This document shows positions 9,829-18,995 of a stretch of 64,000 bases of DNA, one piece after another. The DNA is from Methanosarcina siciliae T4/M (GTDB lineage Archaea > Halobacteriota > Methanosarcinia > Methanosarcinales > Methanosarcinaceae), in contig NZ_CP009506.1 of the NCBI RefSeq assembly GCF_000970085.1, forward strand, positions 2,790,001-2,854,000. The letters are read 5' to 3'. The stretch's first letter is position 1, and the number at the start of each line of letters is the position of its first letter. Under the pieces are notes generated by a model. The model saw only the letters and a list, made by a program, of their open reading frames with translations, was not told where the DNA came from and searched no databases. The translations under genes were made by a program, and so were the position numbers.

Positions 9829-10383
9829 TCAGTCATGTGCCATCTGGTCAATTGCTACCGTAATTGCCAGGATCAGGGCGGTATCCTGTCCTGGAGAAAC
9901 CTCTACCCCATAGGTATCTCTTATTCGGAACCACTTCTTGGAGACTTCCGCAACCTTTTCTCTCCCGGACTCGATATTATATTCGTGATCCAGGATATTG
10001 CCATGAGCCTCCATTTCAGATCCGTCCCCAAGGTCTACTTTCCAGCGGTCGCGGAGAGGTGTGATCAGGGCTTTTTTGATCGTTGCAGCCGTTCTTCCCT
10101 GTCCGTCTTCGATGTTCAGCGTATCCTTTATCCTGAGCAGCTTCTCCTTGAGTTTGTACAGTTCATGTCCCTGCACATCTTTGATAATCAGGGTGTCGCG
10201 AATACGGAGAGCTTTGCCGTCAACATAAAATGCCCTCTCCCCAGCCTCATTTTCAATCCAGTAGTCATCCCCTATGGAAACGAGCTTCTCGTGCATTTTG
10301 TAGCGTTGTTTACTTTCTGCTTTGTGGCCAACGGGACCGCCCGTGCTTTCACGATCCTTGAGCCTGTCCCTTAATCGTCCCAT
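9829..10383 (-). CDS. LURP-one-related (tubby C-terminal-like fold) protein
   Basis: A 184-residue protein of the LURP-one-related family, a beta-barrel fold shared with tubby and scramblase. The repeated strand pattern is visible: YWIENEAGERAFYVDGKALR, DTLIIKDVQGHELYKLKEKL, DTLNIEDGQGRTAATIKKAL and EYNIESGREKVAEVSKKWFR. Function in archaea is not known; phospholipid or membrane association is suggested only by the fold. The ATG at 10383 follows GGGAGTGAT at good spacing. It is the first gene of a possible LURP-SBF unit. Confidence 0.88.
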   Translation of the reverse strand: MGRLRDRLKDRESTGGPVGHKAESKQRYKMHEKLVSIGDDYWIENEAGERAFYVDGKALRIRDTLIIKDVQGHELYKLKEKLLRIKDTLNIEDGQGRTAATIKKALITPLRDRWKVDLGDGSEMEAHGNILDHEYNIESGREKVAEVSKKWFRIRDTYGVEVSPGQDTALILAITVAIDQMAHD

Positions 10384-10690
10384 TAAACATCACTCCCTCT
10401 GTTTATTGTAGTCCGTGTTTTTTCCCTTGAAGGTATTCTGTTTGTCCTGATATGGGGTAGGGGTGGTAATCCCTGTTTGCCTTCCAGTCCGGGAAACTAT
10501 AGTAACACTCGAACCTTCTCCCCATTATGGTCTAAACTGATGAGTTCTTGAATTTATCCAGACCCATTCCCCCTTTCTGAATGTATAAATATGTCAGATA
10601 TATATTTAAATGGATTTATAATATATCTAAATGGATTTATAATTTAGGATCGATGCATGAGTTTTTTTCGCTCACATATTCGTTTTTCGC
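10384..10690. other. Intergenic region with a 21-bp direct repeat
   Basis: Carries a tandem pair at 10600-10620 and 10621-10641 (ATATATTTAAATGGATTTATA, one mismatch). Its TATA-like core could be a promoter for the minus-strand LURP-one gene. Confidence 0.5.
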
Positions 10691-11580
10691 TCACATAGCT
10701 TTCCTGTAAATTTCAATTACATCTTCCTTTGAGAGCTCTCTTGGGTTTGTGGCAGACGTCCTGCATGGCATTTTCCGCCAGCAGTTCGAGGTCTTCTTCT
10801 CTGGCTCCTAGCTCTTTTAAACCTGAAGGAATTCCGATTTCGGTTGCAAGCTTTTTGATGGTAGCTATGGTTTTGTTTGCGACTTCTTCCGGGCTCAGGC
10901 CCTCAACTTTTTCTCCCATTGCCTTTGCGATATCGGCAAACCGTTCTGGACAGACCTCCTTGTTGTACATTTCCACATAGGGGAGGAGAATTGCGTTGCA
11001 TACGCCGTGCGGGAGGTGTTTTGAGATAAGCTCGATTGCCTTAATAGTAGCCGCATCGGTGGTCGGGGTAGCCATGGTGGAAATATAAGCTTCAACTGAT
11101 GGGTAAGGGCGTCCATTCCGGTAGCAGCCGTAAGTGCTGGCGGCATGCTGACCATCAGTCCAGGGTCGTTGACTGCCACGTCGGGTGTGATGCGGGGATC
11201 AACAATTTCCATTTTGATGTGCCTTTTCGTATCCGTAATAATTGTAAAACTCGTCATCTCACTTGCAGTACCGGTAGTTGCATTTACCGTGATAAGCGGA
11301 GGGGTCCCCTTCGTAACCTTTCCGATGCCTTCGTAGTCATTAATTTCCCCTCCGTTTTTAGCCCCGATGCCAACGGTTTTTGCACAGTCCATAGGCTTCC
11401 CCCTCCTACAGCAACGATCAGGTCACAGTTCTCTTTTTTGTATATTTCTGCCCCTTCCGTAACCGAACTGTCGGTCGGGTTCGGCTCCGCTCCTGGAAAG
11501 ATTTCCGCTTTCAGTCCGGCAGCTTCAAAGATTTTCCGGATATCTTCCGCAAGTTTCTCTCCATGCCTGCTATTAATCAC
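10691..11580 (-). pseudogene. Broken iron-containing alcohol dehydrogenase
   Basis: Minus-strand fragments rebuild a group III (iron) alcohol dehydrogenase. N-terminal part: KIFEAAGLKAEIFPGAEPNP and DLIVAVGGGS. Middle: NATTGTASEMTSFTIITDTK and PALTAATGMDALTH. C-terminal helical part: ISKHLPHGVCNAILLPYVEM and GIPSGLKELGAREEDLELLA. Lesions: the first 45 or so residues are missing, a frameshift follows GGGS (near 11395), another follows GMDALTH (near 11095), and a third near 10755, after which the proper end PRELSKEDVIEIYRKAM is readable to a TGA at 10691. Metal-binding regions are still readable, so inactivation is fairly recent. Confidence 0.92.
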
Positions 11581-11894
11581 AGAAAATATTTGTTATTCTC
11601 ACTTTTATATATTTTTATATATAATCCACATATGTATTGGCCTGCAATGAAATTCAAATATAATAATCAAAACTAAAGATGGGTAGCCGGAATAGTGCAA
11701 AATCATGTTATAGATGATAAGAGCCAACAATATGGTAGAGCCAACAATATGTTAAGAGCCAATAATATGGTAAAACCAACAATATAGCAAGAACCAACAT
11801 TTTTGAAACGGAAAGGTGTATTCAAAATGTGTTCAATTTGTTTTTAAAAGCTTATTAAATCTTAAATTTCCTGCATTCTCCGGAGGACAACATT
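11581..11894. other. Upstream region of the esterase gene
   Basis: Holds the tandem CCAACAATAT repeats (separate entry) and AT-rich sequence. TATTTTTATATATAAT near 11608-11625 is TATA-like. No gene seen. Confidence 0.4.
11719..11805. repeat. 17-18 bp imperfect tandem repeat, 5 units
   Basis: Five units: AAGAGCCAACAATATGGT (11719-11736), then 11737-11753, 11754-11771, 11772-11788 and a degraded 11789-11805. The core CCAAYAATATG is kept in most units. They lie 90-175 bases before the esterase start, where an archaeal regulator could bind. Simple slippage is the other explanation. Confidence 0.7.
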
Positions 11895-12860
11895 ATGAAG
11901 CAGACAAAAGACCCACTCGAACAAGCTACCGGAACATTTGTAGAAAATATAAAAATGGGGAGCGAAACTCCAGGCTACAAATCCTCTCCTAAAGACGCCT
12001 GTAGGGTTCTTTACGATTTGCAGGCTGCTAAGGTGGCAAAATTACCTGCGGACATCGAGAACCTAACCATTCCCGTAGGGCTCAAGGGACAGGTTTCTGT
12101 CAGGATAATAAGACCGGCAGGAAATAAGGAAATCTTGCCCGTCGTAATGTACTTTCATGGCGCAGGCTGGATACTGGGGGATAAAGATACGCATGACCGG
12201 CTGGTAAGGGAAATCGCCAGAGGAGTAAATGCTGCGGTTGTATTTGTCAATTTTACGCTGTCTCCTGAGGCAAAATACCTTGTACAGATCGAAGAGGCAT
12301 ATGCTGCGACAAAATATATTGCAGAGAACGGGAAAGAACTCAACATGGATACTTCAAGGCTCGCGGTTGCCGGCGACAGTGTAGGCGGAAATATGGCGGC
12401 AGCTGTTTCACTCCTGGCAAAGGAGCGGGGCGGCCCAAAAATTGTTTATCAGGTGCTCTTTTATCCTGTTACTGATGTAAATTTCGATACTTTGCCATAT
12501 CGGAAGTATTCGACCGATTTCTGGCATACCCATGAAGCGATGAAGCTTTTCTGGGAGAATTATTTCCCCGATAAGGAAACGCTCAGGCAGCCGACATCAT
12601 TTCCGTTAAAGGCCTCGGCCGACCGGCTGAAGGGACAGCCGCCTGCTCTGATCGTCATCGATGAAAATGATATGATCCGCAACGCAGGCGAGGAATATGC
12701 CCACAAGCTGATGCAAGCCGGGGTCGACGTAGTAACCGTTCGATACCTGGGGACAATACACGATTTCGTTATGTTGAACCTCCTTGGGGGCACACCTGCA
12801 GCCTGCAGTGCAATCGGCCTGGCGAATGAAAATCTCAGAAACGTTTTTGCCAGATTGTAA
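11895..12860 (+). CDS. Alpha/beta hydrolase, hormone-sensitive-lipase (HSL) family esterase
   Basis: A 321-residue cytoplasmic esterase/lipase of the HSL family. Oxyanion-hole motif HGAGW at residues 88-92 (a variant of HGGGW) and nucleophile motif GDSVGGN with Ser162 are clear. Near the C-terminus IDENDMIRNAGEEYAHKL supplies the acid and YLGTIHDFVMLN the histidine. It should cleave short-chain esters; the natural substrate is unknown. The ATG follows CGGAGGACA. It stands alone with repeats upstream. Confidence 0.92.
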   Translation: MKQTKDPLEQATGTFVENIKMGSETPGYKSSPKDACRVLYDLQAAKVAKLPADIENLTIPVGLKGQVSVRIIRPAGNKEILPVVMYFHGAGWILGDKDTHDRLVREIARGVNAAVVFVNFTLSPEAKYLVQIEEAYAATKYIAENGKELNMDTSRLAVAGDSVGGNMAAAVSLLAKERGGPKIVYQVLFYPVTDVNFDTLPYRKYSTDFWHTHEAMKLFWENYFPDKETLRQPTSFPLKASADRLKGQPPALIVIDENDMIRNAGEEYAHKLMQAGVDVVTVRYLGTIHDFVMLNLLGGTPAACSAIGLANENLRNVFARL

Positions 12861-13014
12861 TTCTGTAAAACCATAAAAAGCGAAAAGGAGTTATTGAGAA
12901 AAAACCCCAGGTGAGAGAGACCAGGTTACATCCACATCAGGTTACTTCCTACATGCGAAAATTTGACTTTGAATTTACGGTAAATTGCGATACTGTCGAA
13001 GACCAGGCCAGTAT

Positions 13015-13060
13015 TTTCCAAACGTACAGCTATTTAATAAATCAACCCCAATAAATATGC
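13015..13060 (+). promoter_or_regulatory. Conserved leader of the debranching enzyme gene
   Basis: The block TTTTCCAAACGTACAGCTAT and the following TTTAATAA stretch reappear almost unchanged at 17092-17137 ahead of the decayed second copy. TATTTAATAA is TATA-like and there is no Shine-Dalgarno before the ATG at 13061, so the transcript may have a short leader. Confidence 0.5.
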
Positions 13061-15040
13061 ATGAGTGGGATCAGACTTGGGGCAGATTTTCTTTCAACAT
13101 ACGAAGAAGGAACAAAAAGAGAATGGATTATAGGCAACGGGCTTGGAGGATATGCTTCTTCTACGGTCATAGGGACAGGAACCAGGACTTACCACGGCCT
13201 GCTTGTCGCGGCTCCGGAGAATTTTCCGGGGAGACTCTTGCTGCTTTCTTCCCTTGATGAGGAGATCTCAATTGATAATGAAGTATATAAACTTGCGACC
13301 CACAAATATCCGGACAATCTCTCTCCTGAGGGCTTTAATTACCTCTCCGAATTCATACACAGCCCTTTTCCTCTCTGGGTTTACCAGGCGGGAGATTTTA
13401 CCTTAAAGAAAAAAGTCTTCATGGTTCATGGCAGTAACACAACCTACGTCCTCTATGATATAACTTCCAGAAAAGAGGGAGCTTTGCTAAAAATTTTCCC
13501 TCTGGTCAGCTCAAGAGATTTCAATCTCACTGCTCGTTCCGGATATCTGTCCTTCTACCAGAAAGCCGGTCCTAAGGGAGTGGAACTGGCAAGCTCTAAT
13601 GGTTTTACTTTCTCACTTTCATCCAACCTCCGGTATCACCCTGATCCCATATGGTACTTTAACCTGGAGTATGACACTGAGAAGGAACGGGGACTTAACT
13701 TTCAGGAGGATATCTTCAATCCGGGTTATTTCGAAAGCAAGCTCGAAAAGGGGACTTCCCGCTTTTTTATCGCTGCTTCAACAAAAGACATTTCTTTTCT
13801 TACTCTCGGACAAGTTGACAAACTCTATGTAAGGGAAGCAAATCGGCAGAACCTTCTTATTCTAGATTCGAAGCTTCTCAAGCCTTTCGCCCTTAAGCTT
13901 CTCAAGGCAACCGACTCTTTTGTGGTTAAAAACCACTCTACGGGTGAAAATACGGTTATCGCAGGATATCACTGGTACTCTGACTGGGGAAGGGATTCCA
14001 TGATTTCTCTTCCTGGCTTGCTTTTAATACCTTATCGTTTCGAGGAAGCAAGGTCCGCTCTCAACAATTTCGCCCGGTACTGTCGAAGAGGCCTGATCCC
14101 CAATACTTTCCCGGCTTTCGGAGGGGATCCGATTTACAACACAGTGGATGCTTCTCTCTGGTTTATTCATGCTCTGGATCGCTATTTTGCATATACTCAA
14201 GACTTCCTTTTCCTCTCGGATGTCTGGGATACCATGAGCAGCATTATAGACAACTATTGTGCAGGCACGGATTTTGCAATCGGCATGGATTCCGATTATC
14301 TTATCTGGCAGGGGCCTCAGCTAACCTGGATGGATGCCAAAGTCGGGGAATGGGCAGTAACTCCAAGAGCAGGTAAAGCCTGTGAGGTAAATGCTCTCTG
14401 GTATAACGCTCTGAAAACCGCTTCTTATATGGGGACTCTTCTTGGCGAAGATATCTCCTCATATGAGACTCTTGCAGCGGGCGTTGCTTCGAATTTTGAA
14501 AACACTTTCTGGAACCCGGAAACTAACTGTCTCTTTGACCTCATACATCAGGATGAGGCAGGAAACCAGGTTAAAGACCCTGCAATCCGTCCCAATCAAA
14601 TCTTTGCTGTTTCGCTCCCCTATACTATGCTTTCTCCTGAAAGAGAAAAAGCAATTGTAGACAGAGTCGAAAAAGATCTTCTGACACCCTTCGGGCTCAA
14701 AACTCTCTCTAGTGATCATCCCCTGTATAAAGGACAGTATCGTGGAGACGCTCTTACCAGGGATACGGCTTATCACAACGGGACAGTCTGGCCCTGGCTC
14801 CTCGGAGCTTATGTAAAAGCTTACCTGAAAGTCAATAATTATTCGAAAAGCAGTCTTGAGGAAATGCGTGTTCTTCTTGAAGGCTTTGATGCGCACCTTG
14901 AGGTTGCAGGTATCGGCACAATTTCCGAAGTGTTCGATGGGGATTACCCTCACTCTCCCGGGGGTTCTATCTCCCAGGCCTGGAGCGTTGCAGAGATTCT
15001 CAGGGCGTATGTGGAGGACGTGCTCGGGATCAAACCTTGA
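13061..15040 (+). CDS. Archaeal-type glycogen debranching enzyme (amylo-alpha-1,6-glucosidase, GH133-like)
   Basis: A 659-residue cytoplasmic enzyme expected to remove branch points from glycogen. The N-terminal beta domain starts with the family signature REWIIGNGLGGYASSTVIGT followed by RTYHGLLVAA. The C-terminal (alpha/alpha)6 domain has AGYHWYSDWGRDSMISLPGL, FPAFGGDPIYNTVDASLWFI, GDALTRDTAYHNGTVWPWLL and the end segment ISEVFDGDYPHSPGGSISQA; acidic residues in DWGRDS and EVFDGD are candidates for catalysis. Length is normal for the archaeal family. A shrunken second copy lies at 17137-17574, next to a GH130 gene, suggesting both belong to storage-glycan breakdown. Confidence 0.93.
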   Translation: MSGIRLGADFLSTYEEGTKREWIIGNGLGGYASSTVIGTGTRTYHGLLVAAPENFPGRLLLLSSLDEEISIDNEVYKLATHKYPDNLSPEGFNYLSEFIHSPFPLWVYQAGDFTLKKKVFMVHGSNTTYVLYDITSRKEGALLKIFPLVSSRDFNLTARSGYLSFYQKAGPKGVELASSNGFTFSLSSNLRYHPDPIWYFNLEYDTEKERGLNFQEDIFNPGYFESKLEKGTSRFFIAASTKDISFLTLGQVDKLYVREANRQNLLILDSKLLKPFALKLLKATDSFVVKNHSTGENTVIAGYHWYSDWGRDSMISLPGLLLIPYRFEEARSALNNFARYCRRGLIPNTFPAFGGDPIYNTVDASLWFIHALDRYFAYTQDFLFLSDVWDTMSSIIDNYCAGTDFAIGMDSDYLIWQGPQLTWMDAKVGEWAVTPRAGKACEVNALWYNALKTASYMGTLLGEDISSYETLAAGVASNFENTFWNPETNCLFDLIHQDEAGNQVKDPAIRPNQIFAVSLPYTMLSPEREKAIVDRVEKDLLTPFGLKTLSSDHPLYKGQYRGDALTRDTAYHNGTVWPWLLGAYVKAYLKVNNYSKSSLEEMRVLLEGFDAHLEVAGIGTISEVFDGDYPHSPGGSISQAWSVAEILRAYVEDVLGIKP

Positions 15041-15369
15041 AAAAGAAGTTGAGTGTACTATTTCTGATAAAAACTCAATTGATGAAACCGCAACTGACAA
15101 AACTTCAACTCATAAATCCGCAAATGGTTAAAAATAACTGATAAAATTCCAAGTAGTTTGAAATAAACCAAAAACTGAGACCGGCTTTTAAGTATTGAAA
15201 ATACGTGCACTGAAAGTTTAGAATAAAAAGAAGAAAAGAAAGATTATGTAGAATTTATTGGCTAAATATAATATGGCCAAATATAACAAAATCTCTCAAT
15301 GTTTGAAAAAGAGAGAGCTTTTGTGCTTGAGTTTTTCAGTACATACGCTCGAGAATTATAGACCTCCGC
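15041..15369. other. Convergent intergenic region, nothing recognised
   Basis: Lies between the ends of the debranching enzyme gene and the DUF1269 gene. AT-rich with imperfect short repeats near 15065-15120; no clear terminator hairpin seen. Confidence 0.3.
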
Positions 15370-15858
15370 TCATTCTCCGGCTCCAAAGGTGGCTTTTAGT
15401 TTGCTTTCTTCCTCTTTTGAAAGGGAAGTACGTACCACTTTTGGATTGTATTTGCTTAACTCATCGAGAACCTTATCCTCAGTCCACTTTGAGATCAACA
15501 GGAAGAGAGCAGATCCGCCCGGTTCAATAGTTTCGGCAACTTCATGAATGAAATCGTCATCGATTCCATAATCACTTAATTTGCCTGAAATGGCACCTGT
15601 TATTGCACCGATTGCCATTCCCAGCCAGGGCATCCAGAAAAGCAAACCAATCAACATCCCCCAGAATGCTCCCCCCACAGTACCCGCACCTACAAGGTTT
15701 ACAGCCTGCTTTACCTTAACCTTACCATCGTGGTTGCGGACAACGACTGCAGCATCATCAAGGTTTATTAACTGTTCTTTTTGAAGCTTCTTGATTGCTT
15801 CATCCATTTCAGATGCACCTTTATCATCCGAAAAAGCAAAAACTATCAACTCACTCAT
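15370..15858 (-). CDS. DUF1269 family protein
   Basis: A 162-residue protein in the DUF1269 family: an N-terminal SELIVFAFSDDKGASEMDEA, a paired glycine-rich hydrophobic hairpin (GTVGGAFWGMLIGLLFWMPW and GMAIGAITGAISGKLSDYGI) and the C-terminal EPGGSALFLLISKWTEDKVL. The frame opens at 15894, but the ATG at 15858 is preceded by AAAGGAGGTC, so I took it. Probably membrane-associated; function unknown. It is only distantly related to the member at 5710-6243. Confidence 0.88.
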   Translation of the reverse strand: MSELIVFAFSDDKGASEMDEAIKKLQKEQLINLDDAAVVVRNHDGKVKVKQAVNLVGAGTVGGAFWGMLIGLLFWMPWLGMAIGAITGAISGKLSDYGIDDDFIHEVAETIEPGGSALFLLISKWTEDKVLDELSKYNPKVVRTSLSKEEESKLKATFGAGE

Positions 15859-16277
15859 TTCCAAGACCTCCTTTCTCATTTTATGTTTATACAAAATCTG
15901 ATTTGTATGGTCTTAATTTACGAGAAATAGCTTACCATCTGAAATTCAATCGAAAGCAGCCTCCCGGAGAGAAGCAGAAGGTTTGAAACAAACAGGCCAT
16001 AAATAACAGGTCATTAAGTAATAGGTAATTAAGTAACATTACATAAACCTATTAAATTACATAAGCCTGTTAAGGACCCTTTCAACTGGTCATTATATTG
16101 ACCAATCCCGCTTCCGAAAATCTCGTTTCCCCTCGTCTATCACAGAAGCTACTCTGTATTAAAAATTGTGCAATATTATATAGAGCTTTCGCACTTAAAT
16201 ATCAAGGTCAAGCACCGGCGAGTCTATAACAGCTAGTAAATATCCAGAAATGAAAGGAGATTATGAATTTAACCGGA
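15859..16277. other. Intergenic region upstream of the DUF1269 gene
   Basis: AT-rich, with TAAGTAATAGGTAATTAAGT and related short repeats near 16013-16075. Should hold the DUF1269 promoter. No gene seen. Confidence 0.35.
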
Positions 16278-16976
16278 TCAATTCTCACCTGGAAAAATTT
16301 CCCGCTTTATCTGTTTCTCCGGTATTTCCAGCTCCTTTAAGAGAGAAACCATCGAATCTACCATTCTCGACGGGCCGCAGGTAAAGAACGTACGTTCCCG
16401 GTAATCCGGGATATATTTTTTGATCATTTCGGCATTGATCCTTCCTGTAACTCCCTTCCAGTCCGAGCCGGGTCTTGTGATCGTGTCAATTATTTTTATG
16501 TCGGGGTTTTGCTTCTGCGCATTCTCAAGCTCTTCTTTGAAGGCTATATCATTCTCACTGCGGTTAGAGTAAAGCAGGATTATGCTGGTATTTAGCTTCT
16601 TATCGACCAGATACTTGATTATACTCCGCAATGGGGTTATACCTATGCCGCCGGAGAGCATACCTATATTTTTATACTCTTCGAGGAAGGTAAAATCCCC
16701 ATAAGGCCCATTTATTGAAACCCGATCTCCCGGTTTCAGAGCTGCCAGAGCATTTGAGAAGGGATGGCCTGTCAGCTTCTTGGTAATTTCAAGAAACTCT
16801 TCAGTAGGGCTGCTGGAAAGTGTAAAAGGTTTCTTCATCGGGTTCGAACTGCCACCTAAAATCAGGACTACATACTGGCCTGCAAGGTAGCTGAATCCCT
16901 GAGGTTTTTCGAATCGTACACTTTTTACATCAGGCGTCCTCTGGATGACTTCAATTACTCTGGTTTCAAAAAACAT
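16278..16976 (-). CDS. Ferredoxin-NADP reductase-like flavoprotein oxidoreductase
   Basis: A 232-residue protein with the ferredoxin-reductase two-domain fold and no fused ferredoxin. FAD domain: YLAGQYVVLIL, then KKPFTLSSSP (flavin-binding), then KPGDRVSINGPYGDF. Nucleotide domain: GMLSGGIGITPLRSIIKYL (pyridine-nucleotide loop) and the C-terminal TFFTCGPSRMVDSM. It should pass electrons between NAD(P)H and a small carrier, which is not identifiable here. The ATG at 16976 follows TGAGGAA. Single gene; no partner adjacent. Confidence 0.9.
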   Translation of the reverse strand: MFFETRVIEVIQRTPDVKSVRFEKPQGFSYLAGQYVVLILGGSSNPMKKPFTLSSSPTEEFLEITKKLTGHPFSNALAALKPGDRVSINGPYGDFTFLEEYKNIGMLSGGIGITPLRSIIKYLVDKKLNTSIILLYSNRSENDIAFKEELENAQKQNPDIKIIDTITRPGSDWKGVTGRINAEMIKKYIPDYRERTFFTCGPSRMVDSMVSLLKELEIPEKQIKREIFPGEN

Positions 16977-17091
16977 TTTTTCCTCAACACCAATAGTTAT
17001 TTGAAGATTATATCTTCTGTCCGGCTTTTCCTAAAATATTAATGCTTTAATAATATATGAAAATGAGTCAATAGTGGCTTACATGCCCTTT

Positions 17092-17136
17092 TTTTTCCAA
17101 ACGTACAGCTATTTAATAATTTAACCACAATTTAAT
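17092..17136 (+). promoter_or_regulatory. Duplicate of the debranching-enzyme leader
   Basis: Near-identical copy of the sequence at 13015-13060 (TTTTCCAAACGTACAGCTAT then TTTAATAATTTAACC). It shows that the promoter was duplicated together with the gene. It could now drive the GH130 gene at 17614. Confidence 0.55.
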
Positions 17137-17574
17137 ATGTATAGGGGATCAGGCTTGGGATAAATTCTCCGGGAGGGTTTTTGCCGCTTCAGCAGGAGAT
17201 ATTTCTTTCCTAACTCTTGAGAATATTGATAAACTCCATTCAAGGGAAGTAAATTGGCAGAATCTTCTCGCTTTCGATTCGGGGCTTACTGAGCCTTTTG
17301 CTCTTAAGCTTCTCAAGGCAACTTGATGCTTTTACAGTGAAAAACCAGTTTACAGGGTGAAAGCACGGTTATTGCAGGATATCACTGGTACCCGGACCGG
17401 GGAAGAGATACCATGATTTTCCTTCTCGGCCTGTAAAATTAAACACAGGCACAATTTCCGAAGTTTTTGATGTGGATTTCTCCACAGTCTTCCGCTGGTG
17501 CTATTACCCGGGTGGGGGATGTTGCAAAGATATTAAGGGCATACGTAAAGGAAGTACGTGGGACCCGGTCTTGA
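17137..17574 (+). pseudogene. Internally deleted second copy of the glycogen debranching enzyme
   Basis: About 440 bases hold three collapsed pieces of the gene at 13061-15040. First, the start region (GGGGATCAGGCTTGGG). Second, a stretch reading AASAGDISFLTLENIDKLHS ... WQNLLAFDSGLTEPFALKLL, then after a frame change AGYHW and a GRDTMIF-like piece. Third, the C-terminal end from GTISEVFD to a TGA at 17572. The large middle of both domains is gone and several frameshifts and stops are present. Divergence from the live copy is substantial, so the duplication is old. It ends 39 bases before the GH130 start, hinting at an ancestral debranching-GH130 operon. Confidence 0.92.
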
Positions 17575-17613
17575 AATAGGAATTGTGTATACCACCTTTA
17601 GTGAAGAAATAAC

Positions 17614-18621
17614 ATGAGCTGGAAAGGAAGGGGGAGTAATACGCCCTGGGCAAATCATGGAGAATTGTTTGTAAGGCATAAGAAAAATCCTATACTTACG
17701 ATTGAAGACTGGCCGTATCATGCTAATGCGGTTTTTAATCCTGCAGCCGCCATAGTTAACGGTAAAACTCTATTGTTTGCGCGGGTTGAAGACCATAGAG
17801 GTTTTTCTCACCTTACAATCGCCAGGAGTGAGAACGGGATTGATGGCTGGGAAATTGATCCTCAACCAACCCTGGTCCCGGATCCAGCACACTATCCTGA
17901 GGAAATATACGGCATTGAAGACCCACGTATAACTTACATAGAGGAGATGGGAAAATGGGCTGTAGCATATACGGCTTTTTCTGATTCGAGTCCTTTAGCT
18001 TCTCTTGCCTTCACAGAGGATTTCCGCAATTTTGAGAGAATAGGGGCTATAATGCCGCCTGAAAATAAAGATGCTGCTCTTTTCCCTGTCAGATTTAACG
18101 GGAAATGGGCCCTGTTACACAGGCCAGTATCCGGCACGACAGGTACAAAAACAAACATCTGGATCTCTTTTTCTCCGGACATGAAACACTGGGGCGGGCA
18201 TCAGGTCCTCCTGTATGCCCGGGAAGGAGGATGGTGGGATGCCCGTAAGATAGGTTTATCTCCGCATCCGATGCGTGTGCCTGACGGATGGCTGATTATG
18301 TACTATGGTGCACGCCAGACCACAGATAAAACAAGTTATCGGCTTGGGATTGCTCTCCTTGACTCTGAAGACCCGAGAAAAGTCCTCCACCGGTCAGAAG
18401 GCTGGGTTTTCGGGCCCCGTGAACTCTACGAACGCAGTGGAGACGTCAACGATGTCATTTTGCCCTGCGGCTGGGTTTTAGTGGGGGATGAGATCAGAAT
18501 TTATTATGGAAGTGCAGAAGTATCTGTCTCCACGGCCAGTGCAAAAATAAACGATATTCTGGAATATATCCGCAGATGCCCTGAGGAACAATATGCCGAT
18601 GAATATTGTAGCCGGTTCTGA
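17614..18621 (+). CDS. GH130-family glycoside phosphorylase/hydrolase
   Basis: A 335-residue five-bladed propeller enzyme of family GH130, whose members phosphorolyse beta-mannosides or related glycans. Family marks: the N-terminal NPILTIEDWPYHANAVFNPA, LLFARVEDHRGFSHLTIARS, the block YGIEDPRITYIEEMGKWAVA with the catalytic-type Asp, DAALFPVRFNGKWALLHRP, and IRIYYGSAEVSVSTASAKIN near the end. The exact substrate cannot be read off. The start lacks a strong ribosome site. It follows the dead debranching-enzyme copy closely, and a C-terminal ghost of the same family lies at 21456-21641, so this locus once held more glycan genes. Confidence 0.92.
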   Translation: MSWKGRGSNTPWANHGELFVRHKKNPILTIEDWPYHANAVFNPAAAIVNGKTLLFARVEDHRGFSHLTIARSENGIDGWEIDPQPTLVPDPAHYPEEIYGIEDPRITYIEEMGKWAVAYTAFSDSSPLASLAFTEDFRNFERIGAIMPPENKDAALFPVRFNGKWALLHRPVSGTTGTKTNIWISFSPDMKHWGGHQVLLYAREGGWWDARKIGLSPHPMRVPDGWLIMYYGARQTTDKTSYRLGIALLDSEDPRKVLHRSEGWVFGPRELYERSGDVNDVILPCGWVLVGDEIRIYYGSAEVSVSTASAKINDILEYIRRCPEEQYADEYCSRF

Positions 18622-18995
18622 TGAAGTATTGAAAGTTCTATTGATACATTGAAAGTTCTATTGATACAAAAAAATTATAATCTAAAATTAGATTGGGTGG
18701 GCAGTTAATGAAATCTCAAGATGAAAATTCGATCTTTAAATTCAAATCCAGTAAATTCAAACCCGGTCAAACGGGGAGAGTTCTCCATTTAAACAGATTT
18801 TATCAGGTCATACTTTGGAAAAATATTTCCTTCAAAGAAAATTCAATGGCAAAGGATTTTCCATTATACGTAAGCTCCGGGATTTCTTAGTCACCGTGAG
18901 GTAAATTCGCTAATCGATATAATTCGGTATATTCCGGCATTGTAAGCATTTTGGGGATTTTTGATTTAGTGAACAATCAAGTTTTGGGGGTATTT
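18622..18995. other. Intergenic region with a 20-bp tandem repeat
   Basis: The unit ATTGAAAGTTCTATTGATAC occurs at 18628-18647 and again at 18648-18667, directly after the GH130 gene. A 65-codon open frame at 18693 has no recognisable product. The rest is the leader of the ATPase gene. Confidence 0.55.

Noticed and set aside
9424..10374. 316-codon plus-strand frame across the SBF and LURP-one genes
   Set aside because: Both minus-strand genes have family motifs and ribosome sites; the plus frame spans two genes and an intergenic gap, typical of a shadow.
11719..11805. Possible CRISPR-like array
   Set aside because: Units are adjacent with no spacers and are too short; no cas genes in the window.
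18693..18890. 65-codon frame before the ATPase
   Set aside because: No family resemblance and composition like the surrounding AT-rich sequence.
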